Shown here in pieces: positions 49,091 to 60,904 of a DNA stretch of 64,000 nt. The notes beneath the pieces were generated by a model. It searched no databases. It had not been told where the DNA came from and saw only the letters and a program-made list of their open reading frames with translations. Origin of the DNA: Fasciolopsis buskii (Eukaryota; Platyhelminthes; Trematoda; Plagiorchiida; Fasciolidae); the NCBI GenBank assembly GCA_008360955.1, contig LUCM01002276.1:128999-192998 (forward strand), given 5' to 3'. Positions within the stretch are counted from its first letter, which is position 1. Each line of letters opens with the position of its first letter. The position numbers were made by a program, and so were the translations under genes.

Positions 49091-52000
49091 CGGGAGTTTG
49101 CACAGAGTTTAATATTATTCCTTCGCACTGTCGACATTAAAATACACAATGGTAATTGAGCTTTGCTCGCTTCTTACCAATCTGCGTAAAGCCCGCCTCA
49201 GACATCAGGCCTCACTTGATTCATAACGTCCTGTATATCCTGGACAAGAAGTCAACCAAAGTTCTGACTTGCTTCCAGATGCATTTGTTGGTGTGAGACA
49301 GTGGCTTCTTGAAATTCTTTTGGTCAGTGGGATTCAGCTCTTAGTCATCAAACCTCTGTTGGCTCAGTTTTTAAGTCGGAAGCATTTTACCAAAAAGTCC
49401 TCAATAAAGTGCGATTGCCTCACCAATTTTACTAATAATCGACATTTCCCCCGTTGCTGATGATTGATAATTCCTTCGGCAAAGTACACCGGGAATATTG
49501 CGTTTGGTTTGTATCGTCCCCAGCCCTAGGCTATTTTTGCGCCTCGGGGGAACAAAACCACACAGAGTATTCTTCGGTTCCTATCAGTGTAGATATTTTT
49601 TCTATAGGTTCGAATGGCACTAGCGTTACGTGGATTTTCTACGGATTGCGATTTGGAAAGTATCACAGATCGATAGCAGCCTGTTAGGAATTTTAAAGTT
49701 GCAGTAAGCCGTAATCTTCGGTAGTCTGAACATGTCCGTTTTTACTAATGTGAAAGAAATAGCTTGGGAGCAGTGAGTATACCATTTATCTCTAGTAAAC
49801 GGATATCCCACTGATGGTATCATTTTGCTGTTATCTTCCTAAAACCGGTAATCAAAGATTTCATCAAAAGAAAACGATACCTCAGGCAGCTATCACATCT
49901 TGGTGGACTGTTTGTAAACGGTAAGAATAAAAATATTTCAAAACGGACGGAAGCGGCAAAAAGTAGAATAACGTTTGATCTCTACTTGTGTTCTTTGTAA
50001 GAACATCCATACGCTGTCACGCATATGCATTATTCGACATCGGCAGAGGAGCTTAAACTGGTGGTGTTAACTGGTTGCTAAAGCGGCCTGTTCCATTCGT
50101 TCTCTCGGTGACAGTAGTTGTTATGAAGCAAATTTGACTATTTTTTGAATTACAACTTATCGCGTTTGATTTTTGATGCATTTAATTTGAGTATTATGCC
50201 CATGATAGTAGTTGCGTTTGCATACTAATGCAGCTACTCTCGTTAATTTATGAAGGTCGTTGTTAGATGGGTCGAAACGGCCAACCTTTAGTAAGGCGAT
50301 GAAATTTGAAAACCTTGACCAATACGCTGGTTGGAGTAGAACGAACAAGGACTCTGTTTCAGATCGACGAGATGCTTTCCTGCAATTGTTTGAGATCTTG
50401 ATAAACTTGATTAGGTGTTGCATTCAGTGCTGTTGTACTCGAACTTGTACGTTTTCTTCTCCCTACTGATTTACTTTTGTTTACTCATGGTTTCGTTTTC
50501 GCGCTGATAGTGTTGTTAGGTAACAACCAGGACCGGGTTACATGGGTGTCAAATAGTTATGACTGGGTTAAAGTAATTTTGAAGATTAGTACCGCTGCCA
50601 GCTAGATTTGTTTACTTCATCTTCAGCGCTTCAATTTGAAACCAGGTGGATTTATCTGGATCCTTAGACACTCGAGTTAGGTTCATGCATCGTTAACCGA
50701 ATTTGGTTAATAACCAATGTTAGTATGTCATATCTGCCTTCCTGATGCTGGGCAAATAAATTCCGACGGGGAAATTTAGTTTGGCTACTTCATTTTATCG
50801 TTTTTCGCTAAATCGTTTGTCTTGTGTAACTCTGAATATGCAACTCGAATCACCCCTCTAGTGGATGCCAATCGTATTTGATGGACCGGAGCCGAAACGT
50901 TTACCGCATACAGAAGAATGTTACTAGCTGGAGAAATTTCGCCGGGTTCCGTGACAGCCTAAGATTTTGTAGTTATGCAGGACAGATAAGCGCAGCAGTT
51001 TGACATGATTTTATGAACTTCTTTGATGACGCGCTTTCGTAAGAGCGTCAACTATTGAAACAAAAGTCGCCTGGTAATCATGAACTTACAGTACCAACTC
51101 ATTTTTCATCGAACGACAGCGAGGCCGATGAAGCATTGATAATAAGCCTATTTCGTCTAGACATACAGGAACTGTCGCAAGTCCTCCGCCGGTATTAGAA
51201 CCGGATGCATCAATCCCCAGATGGGTAGTTAATTATGGTTATAGCATCCTTCCCGGTGGTCGGCATCGAAAGATACTGCAGCAGTCGCCGGCAAGCAGAT
51301 TACCGAAACTCATAATGGATGCTTATCCGTCAAAGTAAATAGCTCCCAAACTTTCATTTGTACGGCATCTAGAAAAAAAGAAAATGTGCACACGTGACCT
51401 AGCTGTAACCGCGGACCGGTAAATTGGGTGTCACCAGCTGAATTGTACTTTATTGGATGGATGAGAAGTGGGTCATGGGGAGCTTAAGCACACTTTCTCT
51501 TTTCCCACTATTGAATCATTGACACCGTTCAGCCACTCTCCTTATGCCAGTTGATATTGGTCCTGCGGGAGCTTGTGGACAGGATATCCGGGCTAACTCA
51601 GTCTATCGATGCACACTGGCCGTTGGTGCCAGGCATGCCTCAGTGGCACCCCGAAACCCACGACATGGTTTAACAATAGCGGATTTTGAGAACCTATCCA
51701 TTATGGCAAGCCACTTTGTTTACGACGAAGTTCAGGTCGCTACACTAAAATGAAATAGCCACACAGGTCTGTCGGAAACTGTGCGAAGTACACTCTCATC
51801 AACAAAATATTTTCGTCTTCTCGCTGGTTTGAGAGCCTCACTCGAGGTGTCGTTTTTGAATTCAATCTAATAATTACCATCAAGGATAAGCGACGCATTT
51901 TCTAGATTCAATAAGTGCCTTATTTATTAGGACAGCTCCGTTCTTTGAGAATCCGGAATTGTTATAAACACTTTCATGGCGCTGCGGTTTGGTACCGTAC

Positions 52001-53499
52001 TACCTACTGGCAAATAATCTACTGACTGTGAAAGAAACTTTTTCAAAGCTGATTTCTACTATGTATGTAATTTCCTTTCAGAGGATGAAAATAAAGGGCG
52101 CAAGAAGAAAGCAGAAAGGAATAACGAGCGACGATTGAAGATAAATGGAATGGATGGGTAGAAACATGACCCAGCATCCATTTGTGTATATAGCTTCATG
52201 GTACTTTTGCATAAATTACATTAGTTTTCCTGCAACTGCTTAAGTTTTTCATTTAAGGAAACGTTTGGCAGAAGAGTGCTTAAGTGTAAAATGATAAAGG
52301 GAATTTTGGTTGGGGAAAAATGCGGATCCGCGGTTTGTTGACGTGAATGCGTATGTAATTCACGTGCGCGATGGGGCAGTCCACCACGGTCGTAATGGGG
52401 TCCTTGTAACTTGGGCCAAAGCGGCCTCAACGGCGGGGATTTGCTGGTTGGGTCGTTGTTTCCAATTATAAATTGTGAGTATTGAGTGACTCAGTTCTAT
52501 ATATAGTTCCGTATAGAGAATTTAGATTGATTATTAGGGGTCTGTATGGCTTGATTTTAGGGTCACTTATTTAGGTAAACTGTTTATATCTCATCCGACT
52601 ACCCACCTGATTGAGCTTGATATGTCTATCGATTAAATTATTTGAAGAGCACCAGGTTTTTAAAAGCTCCCTGGGGTGCTCTGTTGTTGCTTGGTCTAGG
52701 AACGCATAGTTTCTAAATGGCATACTCAGCGGTCAAAGCTCCTTGAAACTAAGAACCCATGCTAAGATCAGCAAATTTTCACATCCATTTGAACCTCAGG
52801 TCTTTTACCCTTGTGTTGAGTACCTCGTGTAAACATATGCAGCAGACACTTCTGACTTATTGATTCGTAAATTGTACTCATAAGGTAATGGAAAGGCTTC
52901 AAACGCAAGGGACGCCCTTTTCGATATATCGCTTAAGACACTTTGGTACGTTATACTCAATACGAAAGTATAGTGTTCAGTAAGCACTTGCAGCAGATAA
53001 ATAAGAATTCCATTCACGCAAGAAATTCGTAGCTTGATAACCAACTGGAATTTCGAGTTCCATGGGATAGCTGAAGAAATGTGCGAACTGCGCGATTGAT
53101 TGAATTCAGGTACAGCTACGAAAATAAAATATCTGAGAACTGTTGGATAAGGATTATCGCATTACCTCTGAAAGGAGAAACAAGAAAAGTTGTATTTACT
53201 TCCACTGTTTACTCAGTTCTGGGTTTAACATACTGGACAATCCTTTGTAGTTATGCGTTAACTTTGTTTGGACTTGCTTAAAACTGGAATTGGATCAGTT
53301 TGGTTCAGTTCGGTTGGAACAGGACACAAATGACCCAATACGCCAAACGAGCATCCAGAATTCTGATGGGATACACCTAATGACATCTTCTCCGTATCCT
53401 CGTGCCAGCGTCATGGTCTTCGCCACATGCAAAGGTGGAAGACATTCATCTCACCCGCACGGCAAGAGAAGGCTGCTACGTGGGAGTTCCGTGATATTT
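49091..53499. other. Intergenic, no gene supported
   Basis: Frames at 49269, 49454, 50260, 51544 and 52805 are short, ambiguous and without recognisable domains. No repeat was recognised. Confidence 0.35.
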
Positions 53500-56050
53500 A
53501 AAGTGACGACATAACAAACAGAATGAATCAGACACCCTTGTGGAACTAGTATCCTGTCCTGCCTAACCCCTAATTCCCTAACCCGGGTAGTACCAAGTCC
53601 CATTTTGCGTCTGACAGGGTCGTAAGAGGTTTTACGGACTACGCCCAACTCCTCATCCAAACCGTTCCACCTGTTAGATAACGTGCTAGTGAATAAGCTG
53701 GTTCGCACTTCTTGCCTACATCGCTTCTTCCAGAGCTCAATACCGTTGTCCCTAGATCTTAGCTCTGTAGGCTGCACGAACATATCCTGTGCGTTCACCC
53801 CCGTCAGGCCCTTTAATATCTTAAGCGGTTCAATGATGTCCTTTCTTGCTCTGCGCTTTTCTAGTGAAAAAGGTCCATATCTTTTAACTTCATCTGGCAG
53901 CTCTTCCCCACTTTCCCCTCCACTATTCACGTTGCTGGCCTTTGAACCTGCTCCAAACAGTTCGCATCTTTCTTTAGGAATGGAGACCAGGCCTACACGT
54001 AGTACTTCAAGTGAAAGCTAATTACTGCCTTGTACAGATGAATGAAAACTTCCGGTTTCCTAAACGAGATAGCTGACCTTAGCCATAAACGTTCCCGAAT
54101 GAGCCTTGTTCGCAGCCTCCTTACACTGCTCCGTCCTTTTAAGGTCTGCAGTCACCTCCATCCTGTAACATTAGTCACACTGAACGGAACTGCTCCATGT
54201 TTTCCTGCTACTCTAAATCCGTCCAGGGCCTGAGTGAATAGGTGACTCTCACTCTCATTCATTGATATGCCCCATTTGATAGCCAGTCAGTTAGCTTCTC
54301 TGAATCTCCCGCCGAATTTGCTCCATGACCATCATTCACCACCGTCAAGTCATCTACAAAGATGAATCACGGAAGTGTTATCACCGATACCAAGTCATAT
54401 ATGTTCAAAGGAAATGGCAGGAGGTCCAGAACTGACCCCTCGGGAACACTGCTGCCTATACTTCTTTTCACGGAATTCTCGTTACCCATCCTGACACTAA
54501 ACCACCTGTCCTTCATTCACTGGTATAATTCCCTGGGTATCCCAAACGTACCCAGCTTGTGTATTAACAATCGGTGGTTGGCCGAGTCAAAAGCTTTGCT
54601 AAAATCGAGGTAACACACTTCAGCCGCCCACCCTTCATCCAAATCAAGAGTCATTTCATTCAAGAAACTGAGCCACTTTGAGAAGCGTTACCTCCCTTTC
54701 GGGCCTTGTGTAACAGATGGTGTTCCTTGAAATGCCCGCACATACGCTTCCTGATCAGCTTTTCTAAGCACTTACACAGTTTGCATTTCAGGCTTGCCGG
54801 TCGATGGTTACCAACCATTGACCGCTGCCCACTCTTGTGAATAGCTGTCACTGTTGCTAACTTTTAGTCCGCTGATATTCTCCCTGCTTTGCCACAGCCT
54901 GAAACAAATTTCATGGACTAACAATACCTGTTGGTGGCTTTACGACTGCCGGGTGTATGCCATCGGTACCTGCTGATTTGTTTATTTCCAGGCTCTACAG
55001 CACTTCGCGAGTTTCCTCCATTGTTATCACTTGAGGGACATCTGGAACGTCCGTTCGCTGTGCAATACTCACTTGATTTCTTATTCTGCTGATATACGCT
55101 ATGAAAGTAAGCGTCCAGCGCTTCCGACTTACTTCGGTTGTCGCACGCATTATTCACACCGTTCAGCGTAAGCGTATTCACTCTATTTCTGAATGCGCTC
55201 TTCGGTTGAACATACCTGTAGTACCTCTTGGGGTTGGCTTTGACTCCCTGGCTAACTCGAAAGCTTTCCTAGCCTTTCGTTGGATTTTTACTGCCGTATT
55301 CCTAAAACTCACCTATTGTTTTCATGCTTCTTCGTCCTCTGGTTCGTGGTGAACACGCCAGCTTCGCTCACATGATTGAGTCGAAGGGTGAACCTCAGTG
55401 CCATTTGGTCACTCTTACCTAGTGCCGACAGAAACCCTAATCTATCTACATCGTTTTCATATCTAGTGATGACTAGGTCGAGAGGCAATGGGTTGAACTA
55501 TGGCTCCTTGATGCAGTCACTGCAGGAAGGTTCTCTCAGCCCTACCTTGCAAGTATCTTCTCATGTTTCATTCGATCCCGGGGAATTTGAAGTCCCCCAC
55601 AATAAAAATGGGATATACGCTAGTTGCAACGCTTCCTTATGCCTGAGTAAAATGAAGGTTGTCCGACTCTTCGGAGAATGGAGCCCTACATACGCATACA
55701 GTGACAGTCCTGCGTCCCTTCACTTTCACCGAGACAGCACATAATTGAATATCCACTGTATTTAGTTTGACTTCGAACTCCTTGTGAACCAACCCCTCTC
55801 TAATGAGTAGTACCGCCCCACCTCCAACAGTGTCCCTACATCTGTTCTGTCTTTAGATAAGTTATCGTTTTTCCACTCCTTGTGGGATGTGGCCAGTTTC
55901 GGCCAGCCATGTCTCGCCAACTCTAATTATTTGCGCTTTGCTTTCGTCAGATATGGTTATCAGTTACATCCATTTGTTTCTAATGCTACATGTGTTGGTG
56001 TGGATCATAACATTGGCCTCCTTTCTGTGGTTACGCTAATGCTTTGGCCC
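53500..56050 (-). mobile_element. CR1/L2-like non-LTR retrotransposon, antisense, decayed
   Basis: On the minus strand the order is endonuclease, RT, C-terminal domain, as in Jockey-superfamily LINEs. It is clearly a different family from the CR1-like element at 10-13 kb and from the RTE group. The 5' end is placed near the first endonuclease motif. The 3' end is just past the C-terminal domain, and no tail repeat was recognised. Confidence 0.78.
53560..56010 (-). pseudogene. Endonuclease-reverse transcriptase pseudogene of the antisense CR1/L2-like element
   Basis: Endonuclease motifs on the minus strand: IIRVGETWLAE, GGGAVLLIREGLVH, VDIQLCAVSVKVKGRRTVTV and FIVGDFKFPGIE (GDFN changed to GDFK). 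The linker reads LTLNGVNNACDNRSKSEALD. RT motifs: AIHKSGQRSMVGNHRPASLK and CKCLEKLIRKRM (54851-54660 frame), then VPEGSVLGPP, and the catalytic box as FVDDLTVVNDG near 54310-54360. The C-terminal signature RRARKDIIEPLKILKGLTGV lies in the 53930-53451 frame. Several frame breaks; inactive. Confidence 0.77.
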
Positions 56051-56401
56051 TTTTTGGTATCTGTTGTCAGTCGGTCGTTGTGTGACAATGCAAATGCTAA
56101 TCACCACCCTGTCCTTGCGGTAACCGGAATGTATCCAGCCATATCTATGAACAGCTGTATCAGTGGGAGTACACTGTGTGCGGACTAATATGAGGCAAAT
56201 GCTGATGATTCCTAATGAGGATGCTGTGCAGTGCTCCCATGGTTTCTTAATGGCGAGTTGAGTGATAACTTCACACGGTGAATTATTTCATGAAAATGCT
56301 TAGTTATTGATACGATTCCCCCAAAGATGGTTCGTGCTTTAGCTTTCGGTACGGAGTGTTTTAGCAATTTCAGAGGTTTACTGCTAAACTTTATTTGTTT
56401 T
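56051..56401. other. Short gap between two antisense retroelements
   Basis: Nothing recognised apart from possible 5' UTR of the element to the left. Confidence 0.3.
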
Positions 56402-56569
56402 GCTGGTTAGCCGAGCGAATAATTAGGGATACCCAAATGCAATCGAGAATAAATTAGGACAATGGCAGTCAGAACACGAATCGTACTCGCATATTTTTCC
56501 AATTCAAAGTCATCAGTTCATATCGTATTGCAAGCGGTAAGATGTAAGCAAAGGAACAAACAACTAGTT
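56402..56569 (-). repeat. 3' LTR of the Ty3/Gypsy element
   Basis: Aligns with 59981-60143. Shared blocks include CAGTCAGAACACGAATCG against CAATCAGAACACAAATCG, and CGTATTGCAAGCGGTAAGAT against CGTATTGCAAGTAGTAAGAT. By eye the two are about 70% identical. Outer ends may extend further. Confidence 0.65.
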
Positions 56570-57119
56570 CACGAAGGGTCATTAGGCCCACCATGACCCG
56601 GATGAATTCTGGGGGTGTTTGTAGTCTCTGGGTGGCCGCATTGCCAAGCGTTCTGAACGCCCGTACATTGGTTCGTTATCCACAATTAAGTCAGAATCAA
56701 CGGGTGTAGTAATTAAATTAACGACTATATTAACAGTAGTGTCCGGTGGTGAATTTGGTCAACATATCCTCGGGGCACCGTTGCGTTGTCTATGTTCAAA
56801 ATTCTTACTGTCTGATTTCCGTTTCGTCCCAGTCCATTCATGCATGTAGGTTACAATTCATTGCCACGTTTGCAGATAACTTCCGGAGATTCTAAACACC
56901 TAGGATTTGACCGAGTATTTGAGACGTGAACAAACGAGACGGACCTACCCATGACGTACTGCGAGCTACATCTCCGTATTGAAGCAAGAAGTTATCCACA
57001 CCTCATTAAAGTTCTTGGATCGTTGGTGGGCTGAGTGATTTCATAGTCCATTTTAGCGTTCGAACAAACTTCAGTACTAATCCTTTGGATTGTGGATGTC
57101 AGGATGTAGTCAGCAGGTA

Positions 57120-59700
57120 ACAACATCAGGAGGTGATCATCTCAGCAGTAAACTAGCTTCCATTATCATTAACCAATATCTGAAGCACATCCTCACGACT
57201 GAAAGTCTTCCACAATGCAGGAGTTAGCTACACTACGTACCAATGAGAACGTAAACCGACAATGAACAGAGCCCATTATTTGTTCAAAAAGGAGCCAATG
57301 TGAATTCTTTTCCAAATCTCGCATGACCCATCCTACGGAGTCCACTTCGAAGACTGGGAATATGTTTTGTATAGGCGGTTTTCACAGCTTTTTGGAGCCT
57401 TCACTATTTCACTATCAATGCAGGGCCAAAAGCAAACGAGATGTCCCAATAAATTCATTTTGTCGATACCCAGCTGACTGGAATGCAAATGTGACAAAAC
57501 GAGTCCTCGATACGGTTGTTTAAATGCGGAATTCCCTCAGGAGTAACAGCCCTCTCTTCCGAAATAGCACTTGGAAAGAAGTGGTTTGGTATTTGCTTTC
57601 TATCCCCGTTTGACATATGATAAAATGGGTCAGAAATACGAATTTTTTTCTCGAATTAAGTGCTGATGATTAACTGAAAGAGGTTGGACAAGCAACCATT
57701 CAGAATCACAACAATCCAAGAATTGAGTTATTTTGTAAGATAATCAACAATGGGGAATCCACTTGGCACTAAGATGTTGAATATCCCAGTCGTACGATGC
57801 ACCACCACTGCACCATGACCGCAGTTTATTTGTACAGTGATTTTGACGAATGGTGGACAACCCGTAGAACTCCATGGTTAGAAACAATTGTGAACTTGGA
57901 ACTGAATGGGTACTTGTGAAGTCGCTGAGCCGATCGATAGACTGCCAAAGCTTCCCATTGTTTGTGAATAACCCTGTTCAGCAGTAGTGATCCAGCGTGA
58001 AACAACTAACTGAGTAACATCCTACTCTGACATTGCACCAATCCAGAAGATAAAGCATCCGTTAGGCGGTCGGACGTTTCAGGGCTGAATGGGACTCGAG
58101 AATGTTTCGTTTTCCAGTTAGTCCAGAGCAGAACGCGACTTCTGTTCACTTAAAGCAGATCAACGAAAAACTCCAGATAATAGACCAAATGATGGTTCGC
58201 TTGTTTGGGAAAACTTCGCAATAAAAAGTAACACTGTAGAGAACTAACCAATGAGTGTAGTTCACTGACATTCGTGAGCCTATGATGAGGAGATAATTGA
58301 TCATAATCGGGATTAAGGGTATCTTTGTCAGTTTAAGGGAATTCGAACTGAAAACATGCTTCGATGAGTTTTTAGAACACGTCCAGAGTGCCCGAGTATC
58401 ATGATTATGAACTATTGCGTCACCTTAATAACTCAACAGCAATCAGACCTTAGGTGCGGTGGGATCTGTAAATAAGAACCCTTTAGATCCTGTCGAGAAC
58501 GAATGAACTCCTCAGTCGGGATAGCATATCTTCTGGTTCTTCTGTGGTACATGTCTGTTGGCGAAGCTTCGAATTTTTTCATCACACATTGGTCGCTACG
58601 TACCCCTGGAGTTTTACTATCATCTTGGAGAGGAGTAACAATCGGTGTGGCTGACTTGAATCATGTGATTGGTACAAAAACACCGTTAGAAACCAGGAAA
58701 TCCAAAGCTTTTCTAGTATAACAGGTGACGTTTCACAAAAATGGAATCACCATCGACTCCAAGCTTAACCGGTGAAACTTTCATTCCCCCTGTGGCTTTG
58801 GGACAATGCAAAATCAAATCCGATGAAGATTTATAATTACTTGAAAGAAGAGAGATGATGTTGAGTTCTTTTGTAGACTTGAGTTGAAGTATAGATGACC
58901 CAGATTAGATAACAAGAAATTCACAATGGGAAGATTTCCCATGCGCATCTGTAAGAGGAGTTGTGCATGTGTCTAGAATTAGCAGTGTGTGACCTGTAAT
59001 GACAACGGTGCTGGCATATCCCTGCTTCAATTCGGGAATAGCCCACTGTACAACAGTTATCGAAATTAAGTCCATACTGCCGGTATCTATTACAAATAAC
59101 TGTTGTACTTTACCACACACATGAAATGAACGGAAAATATGTCCTTGGATAAGGTCGATTGCAGAAGGGCATATGATGGGATGGTGGAGAGCTGTCACTT
59201 GACTTGGTATAGTATCTTTCACTGTCTCAACAAACTGATTGGGTGTGCCTGACTTCACCATAGTTGAAACACTCTCCGGAAATGACATGTGGACCGAGAA
59301 TGATGCTTCTCACAGGCACAACATTTTCCCGATCCACCAATCCTGCCGGCTTGTAGATTTGAACCAAATTTATTGTTACGAATGAATTTGTGGAGAGTCT
59401 TGGAATGACCGTAGAGATACGGAGGCGAGACTGCTCGGCAAAATCTTTGAAGTGGACTCCGTTAGATTATTCCTATGTTGATGTTGTTCGCACACCTCAC
59501 GTACCCATTAGAGAGTACGATCGGGAAGTAAAGGTAACTTCTGCTATGATTGTTGTCCATTAATCCCAGCGATTAGACGGCCTCGAGGTTGAGTCTCCAG
59601 TTGTTCATCAAAGTTATATCGTGCTGCTTATGTTTGAAACGCAAGAATGAACGCACGGGTACCTTGCGAATCTTTTTGTTGCAGCTGATGGAATTCGGCC
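57120..59700 (-). pseudogene. gag-pol pseudogene of the Ty3/Gypsy element
   Basis: Minus-strand relics in order. Gag: AEFHQLQQKDSQGTRAFILA and QLETQPRGRLIAGING (about 59700-59580). Nucleocapsid: CCACEKHHSRSTC and CFNYGEVRHTQSVC, a CCHC knuckle with one Cys changed to Tyr (about 59340-59235). Protease: FHVCGKVQQLFVIDTGS with GHTLLILDTCTTPLTD and CEFLV (about 59130-58900), then SSILQLKS..KELNI. RT: ATPIV and KGSYLQIPPHL (about 58660-58450). RNase H: TTAEQGYSQ and EALAVYRSAQRLHKYPFSSK (about 57995-57830). Integrase: WKRIHIG and LVNDNGS-stop-FTAEMI (about 57330-57135). Each block is in a different frame or interrupted. Confidence 0.7.
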
Positions 59701-59980
59701 ACTCCTGCGATTTCAAGTTGACTGGCTTTATATGACGGAGGAAGCCTGTTTTAGTATCTTCATATTCCTGAGAACCTGGCGCCTGTGGAAAAGATGAATT
59801 TTTGATGACCAAACGCGGCACTCAGAAAAACAACTGTCTTCCTTTCATCTTTCCGTAAGCAGTGTACTACAGTCCAAACCTTTCAAAATAACCCTCAATT
59901 TCACTAACGGGAGCATTGACGTGAAAGTGCGTGTTCCAAAAACTTGCTGCGGCGTCAACCGATGGGTTGTATTAGTGTTT

Positions 59981-60143
59981 ACCAGGTTTCCCGACCGAAT
60001 AACTGGAAATATCTTAATACATTTACGAATAGACCGTAACAGCGACAATCAGAACACAAATCGAATTTGTATTTTTCAATTCACTTATCAATTCATACCG
60101 TATTGCAAGTAGTAAGATATAAGCTAAGGAGCGAGCAACTAGT
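59981..60143 (-). repeat. 5' LTR of the Ty3/Gypsy element
   Basis: Mate of 56402-56569, upstream of the gag relic in the minus-strand sense. Confidence 0.65.
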
Positions 60144-60565
60144 GCATTAGCCATCAACATACTTACCTCTCTTAAAAGAACGACAACGCTCACTTCATTT
60201 TTAGATAGCAGTACCCCAAACCAAAAAAACTCAGCAGCATTGTTTTGAACATAGTTAATTGGATACGTGTGTCATTCGCACTCCCCGTATATATCTTTAC
60301 TTTCTTACCCAGTGCGTCTTTGCCATAATTCTTTTAGCTTAACAAGCCAAACAGTTTTTTTGTTCTTCATGCAAGTCAAAACTCGAAAGATGACTGTACT
60401 GCCCCACCCAAAAACATTTTCGGTATACACACTTTTCTATGCAGTTATGCATCACCGGGCGTTGGCTTATGTCCGAGTAAATGAAGAGATTGTTCTTCTT
60501 CAACTCCACCGTGCACTTGGTGGTGGTGGACGTGTATTGTTTAACGCAAGTACGAGCTCTCGCTT

Positions 60566-60904
60566 ATGGTTTACACCATTCACATAACTAGCACACACAT
60601 TCGTCCACATCAATCCACGGAACAAGAAACTCTACTTGGTTGTCAAAATGAAAAACTTCCTGAATTCTTATTTACTCACTGCAAGTGGCCGGCAAACTTA
60701 AAACCCTTGTACCTAGTACAACATTCTAAAGTGCCTCGAGCGATTCATCGTAAGGAGATTTTCCCCCTTTCAAGGACCTTCCAACTTTTGTCGTCACAGG
60801 ACCAAGAGAACAACAAAATTATATGTGAAATGACTGAAACAACTGTGGAGATACCATTCCATCGTAGTATATTTTGTTCAGGTACGCGGGATATTTCGTT
60901 TTGA
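60566..60904 (+). CDS. Hypothetical ORF, 112 aa, possible exon
   Basis: An ATG-initiated frame of 112 codons. It contains a consensus-like splice donor at 60880-60886 (AG|GTACG), which would make 60566-60881 or part of it an exon. The preceding frame at 60267-60587 overlaps by 22 bases in another phase. Neither shows a known domain. It may be a chance ORF; I list it because the donor and the length coincide. Confidence 0.13.
   Translation: MVYTIHITSTHIRPHQSTEQETLLGCQNEKLPEFLFTHCKWPANLKPLYLVQHSKVPRAIHRKEIFPLSRTFQLLSSQDQENNKIICEMTETTVEIPFHRSIFCSGTRDISF

Larger units (their letters stand above)
56402..60143 (-). mobile_element. Ty3/Gypsy-type LTR retrotransposon, antisense, strongly decayed
   Basis: Two direct repeats (56402-56569 and 59981-60143) bracket relics that read, on the minus strand, in the order gag, zinc knuckle, protease, RT, RNase H, integrase. 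Integrase after RNase H is the Ty3/Gypsy order and excludes Copia. The whole is only about 3.7 kb, so internal deletions are likely. LTR divergence and many stops indicate an old insertion. No primer-binding site or target duplication was identified with confidence. Confidence 0.7.

Noticed and set aside
53683..55744. Plus-strand ORFs of 83-122 codons between 53.7 and 55.7 kb
   Set aside because: The coding signal is on the minus strand (CR1/L2-like endonuclease and RT motifs).
58503..58721. 72-codon plus-strand ORF with an apparent N-terminal signal peptide
   Set aside because: It lies antisense to the decayed Ty3/Gypsy reverse transcriptase relic (the ATPIV and YLQIPPHL blocks), so the frame is best explained as a shadow.
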